Both the position numbers and the translations under genes were made by a program. The notes under the pieces are model-generated. The model saw only the letters and a list, made by a program, of their open reading frames with translations, ran no database searches and was not told the DNA's origin. Positions 10,137-11,420 of a stretch of 11,420 nt of DNA are shown in pieces (within the stretch, counting starts at the first letter, position 1; each line of letters opens with the position of its first letter). The stretch is from contig QYAI01000286.1 of assembly GCA_003988855.1 (NCBI GenBank), positions 1 to 11,420 on the forward strand, in the 5' to 3' direction. The stretch is from Arachnopeziza araneosa (taxonomy: Eukaryota > Ascomycota > Leotiomycetes > Helotiales > Arachnopezizaceae).

Positions 10137-10158
10137 AACTTAGTTTATAAACTAAGTT
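10137..10158. repeat. 22-bp perfect palindrome
   Basis: The half-site aacttagttta (10137-10147) is followed directly by its exact reverse complement (10148-10158). It is the second perfect palindrome over 20 bp in the window. It lies about 80 bp before the 33-bp array. No gene context suggests an operator. Confidence 0.88.
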
Positions 10159-10241
10159 AATTTTTACTTTTTGTGCTATTACTTTTTTATTTTTAACTAA
10201 AGTTTAAGTAAATTTATTATTGCTATAAAAATGTTTTTTAG

Positions 10242-10555
10242 CTTTTTTGTTATTTTTGCTTATACTTTAACTAGCTTTTTTGTTATTTTTATTAAAACTT
10301 TAGCTAGCTTTTTTATTATTTTTACTAAAACTTTAACTAACTTTTTTTTATTTTTACTAAAACTTTAACTAACTTTTTTTTTATTTTTGCTAAAACTTTA
10401 ACTAACTTTTTTATTATTTTTGCTAAAGCTTTAACTAGCTTTTGTGTTATTTTTACTAAAGCTTAAAGTAAATTCTGTATTATTTTCGTTAAAGCTTAAA
10501 GTAAATTTTGTATTATTTTTGCTAAAGCTTTAACTAGTTTTTTTGTTATTTTTAA
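10242..10555. repeat. 33-bp tandem array, nine copies plus a partial
   Basis: Units start at 10242, 10275, 10308, 10341, 10373, 10406, 10439, 10472 and 10505, with a partial from 10538. All are 33 bp except the unit at 10341, which is 32 bp. The consensus has a T-run, tatttttgctaaa or similar, then gctttaactag or actttaactaa. Read on the minus strand, 33 bp is 11 codons, and several units stay open (for example LVKALAKIIKK at 10406-10438 and LVKALAKIIQN at 10505-10537). Stops occur in units 1, 7 and 8, and the 32-bp unit shifts the frame. It may descend from a gene with an 11-residue amphipathic repeat; a non-coding minisatellite is equally possible. Unit 8 retains two TC sites that read TT in unit 9. 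Confidence 0.92.
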
Positions 10556-10729
10556 ACTTTTTGCTAAAAAATAACTAGCGTTTTATGTTTTTATTACTAC
10601 TTTAATAATTATAAAAGTTTTAACGCTAGCAAGTAAATTTTAGTTTAGCTTTAAGTAAACTACTTTTTATATGTAAACTTGCAATACTTTGTACTTTTTT
10701 TTAAACTTTAGTACGCTAAAAAATAAACA

Positions 10730-11012
10730 GCAATTTATTGTTAAATTGCTAGCTTTTTGCTTGCTATATAGCAGTATTATTTTTATAAATAGTAAAAAGT
10801 ATTGCTGCAAGTAGCAATTTGTTGTTAGTTAGCTAGCTTATTGCTTGCTATATAGCAGTATTATTTTCGTAAATAGTAAAAAGTATTACTGCAAGTAGTA
10901 ATTTATTGTTTATTTGCTAGTTTTTAGCAAGTTGTATAAAGTTATTATTATTATAAACAGCAAAAAACAAAAAAATAAATAGCAATTTGCTAACTATTTT
11001 TTAGCTAATTGT
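10730..11012. repeat. 84-bp tandem array, three copies plus a partial
   Basis: The landmark gcaatttattgtt or a variant recurs at 10730, 10814, 10898 and 10982, an exact 84-bp spacing. Copies 1 and 2 are closely similar and each contain gcttgctatatagcag followed by an imperfect dyad (gcagta ... tactgc in copy 2). Copy 3 is much more diverged in its second half, and copy 4 is partial and runs towards the hexamer array. Copy 1 reads TTTTTA where copy 2 reads TTTTCG at 10867-10869, a difference at a pyrimidine-C site. The period is 28 codons; forward frames through the first two copies are interrupted mainly by TAG. Confidence 0.85.
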
Positions 11013-11021
11013 TATTTAATT

Positions 11022-11117
11022 AGAAGCAAAAGCAAAAGCAGAAGCAGAAGCAGAAGCAGAAGCAAGAGCAGAAGCAAAAGCAAAAGCAAAAGTAAGAGCA
11101 AAAGCAAAAGCAGAAGT
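11022..11117. repeat. Hexamer microsatellite, 16 units of (A)R(R)AGC type
   Basis: Sixteen contiguous hexamers: mostly agaagc (6, plus one agaagt) and aaaagc (6), with two aagagc and one aaaagt. The surrounding frame 11020-11139 is open and would read as alternating Ala with Glu, Lys or Arg, then a short tail to TAA, but it has no ATG and is bounded by TAA just upstream. That frame may be a trivial result of the repeat. The change agaagc to aaaagc is exactly GA to AA, the substitution that emptied the rest of the window, so the array appears partly converted. It lies at the transition to the less affected right edge. Confidence 0.93.
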
Positions 11118-11420
11118 AGTTCTTAGACAGTGTGTTTAACTTAAAGTATAAATAAAAAATAAGCTGTTTTTTTAATTTTTCAAACTTAAGCTAAAGTTTA
11201 AGTGCTAAGTAACAGCAGCTTTTTAGCAAGCTTTTTGTTTAGCATTACAACGTTAGCGCTTAAGTAATAAAACTTTAGTTCGAAGCATGTTTGTATTTAA
11301 GTTGCTTTCGAATAAAAGTCAAATAAGTTATAAATAAGTAAGCTTTTATTGCATTAACGTTTAATTAAGCTTTGCTTAACGTAATGCAAAAAGAAAAAAG
11401 TTACGTGTGTCTTAACTTAC
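11118..11420. other. Right edge where GA and TC sites return
   Basis: Ten GA/TC dinucleotides occur in 303 bp (11121, 11126, 11180, 11280, 11282, 11308, 11310, 11319, 11393, 11410), about 3 per 100 bp, roughly twenty times the density in the arms. Two TCA sites (11180, 11319) survive here, whereas the arms have none. GG and CC are still absent. I see no gene, tRNA or promoter. This looks like the shoulder of the mutated block, continuing beyond the window. Confidence 0.7.
11351..11387. repeat. Bulged hairpin near the right edge
   Basis: gcattaacgttta (from 11351) pairs with taacgtaatgc (ending 11387) apart from a one-base bulge, enclosing an A/T-rich loop with aagctt. It could be a fold in a transcript, a decayed terminal repeat or chance. 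It is followed by aaaaag, not a T-run, so I do not call it a terminator on the + strand. Confidence 0.55.

Larger units (their letters stand above)
6807..10241. other. Degenerate AT-rich block, right arm, no gene seen
   Basis: Same texture as the left arm: no GG or CC, and only TC at 7964 and GA at 9338, 9383 and 10120. Stops TAA and TAG are dense in all frames I sampled. Besides the inverted repeats listed separately I see no coding, RNA or mobile-element signal. The first 2.5 kb (6807-9337) has a single GA/TC site, the most depleted stretch of this arm, and the sites become more frequent towards the right edge. Confidence 0.85.

Noticed and set aside
1..11420. Many short open frames on both strands
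   Set aside because: They are short, lack credible starts and conserved motifs, and encode low-complexity Lys/Leu/Asn/Phe/Tyr. Loss of TGA lengthens chance frames. Only the island and array frames were kept, at low confidence.
1..11420. Mitochondrial, Plasmodium-like or anaerobic-fungus AT-rich DNA without special mutation
   Set aside because: Those would be AT-rich but should still contain ordinary GA, TC, GG and CC. The strict neighbour rule and the sharp island argue for a targeted process. The organism remains unproven.
1..11420. Plain CpA-directed RIP as a full explanation
   Set aside because: ACA and GCA are abundant, so CpA alone is not the target. A 3'-A preference is seen only within pyrimidine-C sites.
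1..11420. Assembly or sequencing artefact
   Set aside because: A strand-symmetric two-base context rule with a spared island, intact tandem periods and copy-specific differences is not what base-calling errors produce, although long homopolymer lengths may be wrong.

Overview
This 11.4-kb window has no intact gene that I can support. It is an extremely A+T-rich, strongly degenerate block. Its rule is unusually simple. I found no GG or CC dinucleotide anywhere in the window. Outside one ~0.4-kb island and the right edge, a hand scan found only 17 GA or TC dinucleotides in about 10.6 kb (positions 1-5746 plus 6131-11021). Put differently, almost every G is the last base of a purine run and almost every C is the first base of a pyrimidine run. 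Because GA/TC and GG/CC are reverse-complement pairs, the loss is the same on both strands. The simplest reading is saturating C-to-T change at cytosines preceded by a pyrimidine, while A-C and G-C cytosines were spared.

The pattern suggests a eukaryotic genome whose repeats are inactivated by mutation. The most likely source is heterochromatin (an AT-isochore or centromere-like region) of a filamentous fungus with repeat-induced point mutation (RIP) or a related process. This is inference: nothing in the window identifies the species, and the 5'-pyrimidine requirement is not the context usually described for RIP.

Layout: 1-604 is a four-copy tandem array (~150 bp period). 605-5746 is the featureless left arm, with a 26-bp perfect palindrome at 2111-2136. 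5747-6130 is an island that keeps GA and TC (31 in 384 bp) and contains palindromes and two short coding-like remnants. 6171-6271 is a 22-bp tandem array directly beside the island. 6543-6806 is a 3 x 88-bp array. 6807-10241 is the featureless right arm. 10242-11117 is a cluster of arrays with periods of 33, 84 and 6 bp. 11118-11420 is the right edge, where GA and TC return and a bulged hairpin lies at 11351-11387.

The pieces fit one history: sequence reduced to an almost exhausted end state, a partly spared island in the middle, and an apparent fading of the process at the right edge. The arrays contain internal records of it, because sister copies differ by C/T or G/A at exactly the target contexts. 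Surviving target sites are ranked TCT > TCG >> TCA, with TCC absent, which suggests an order in which sites were consumed.
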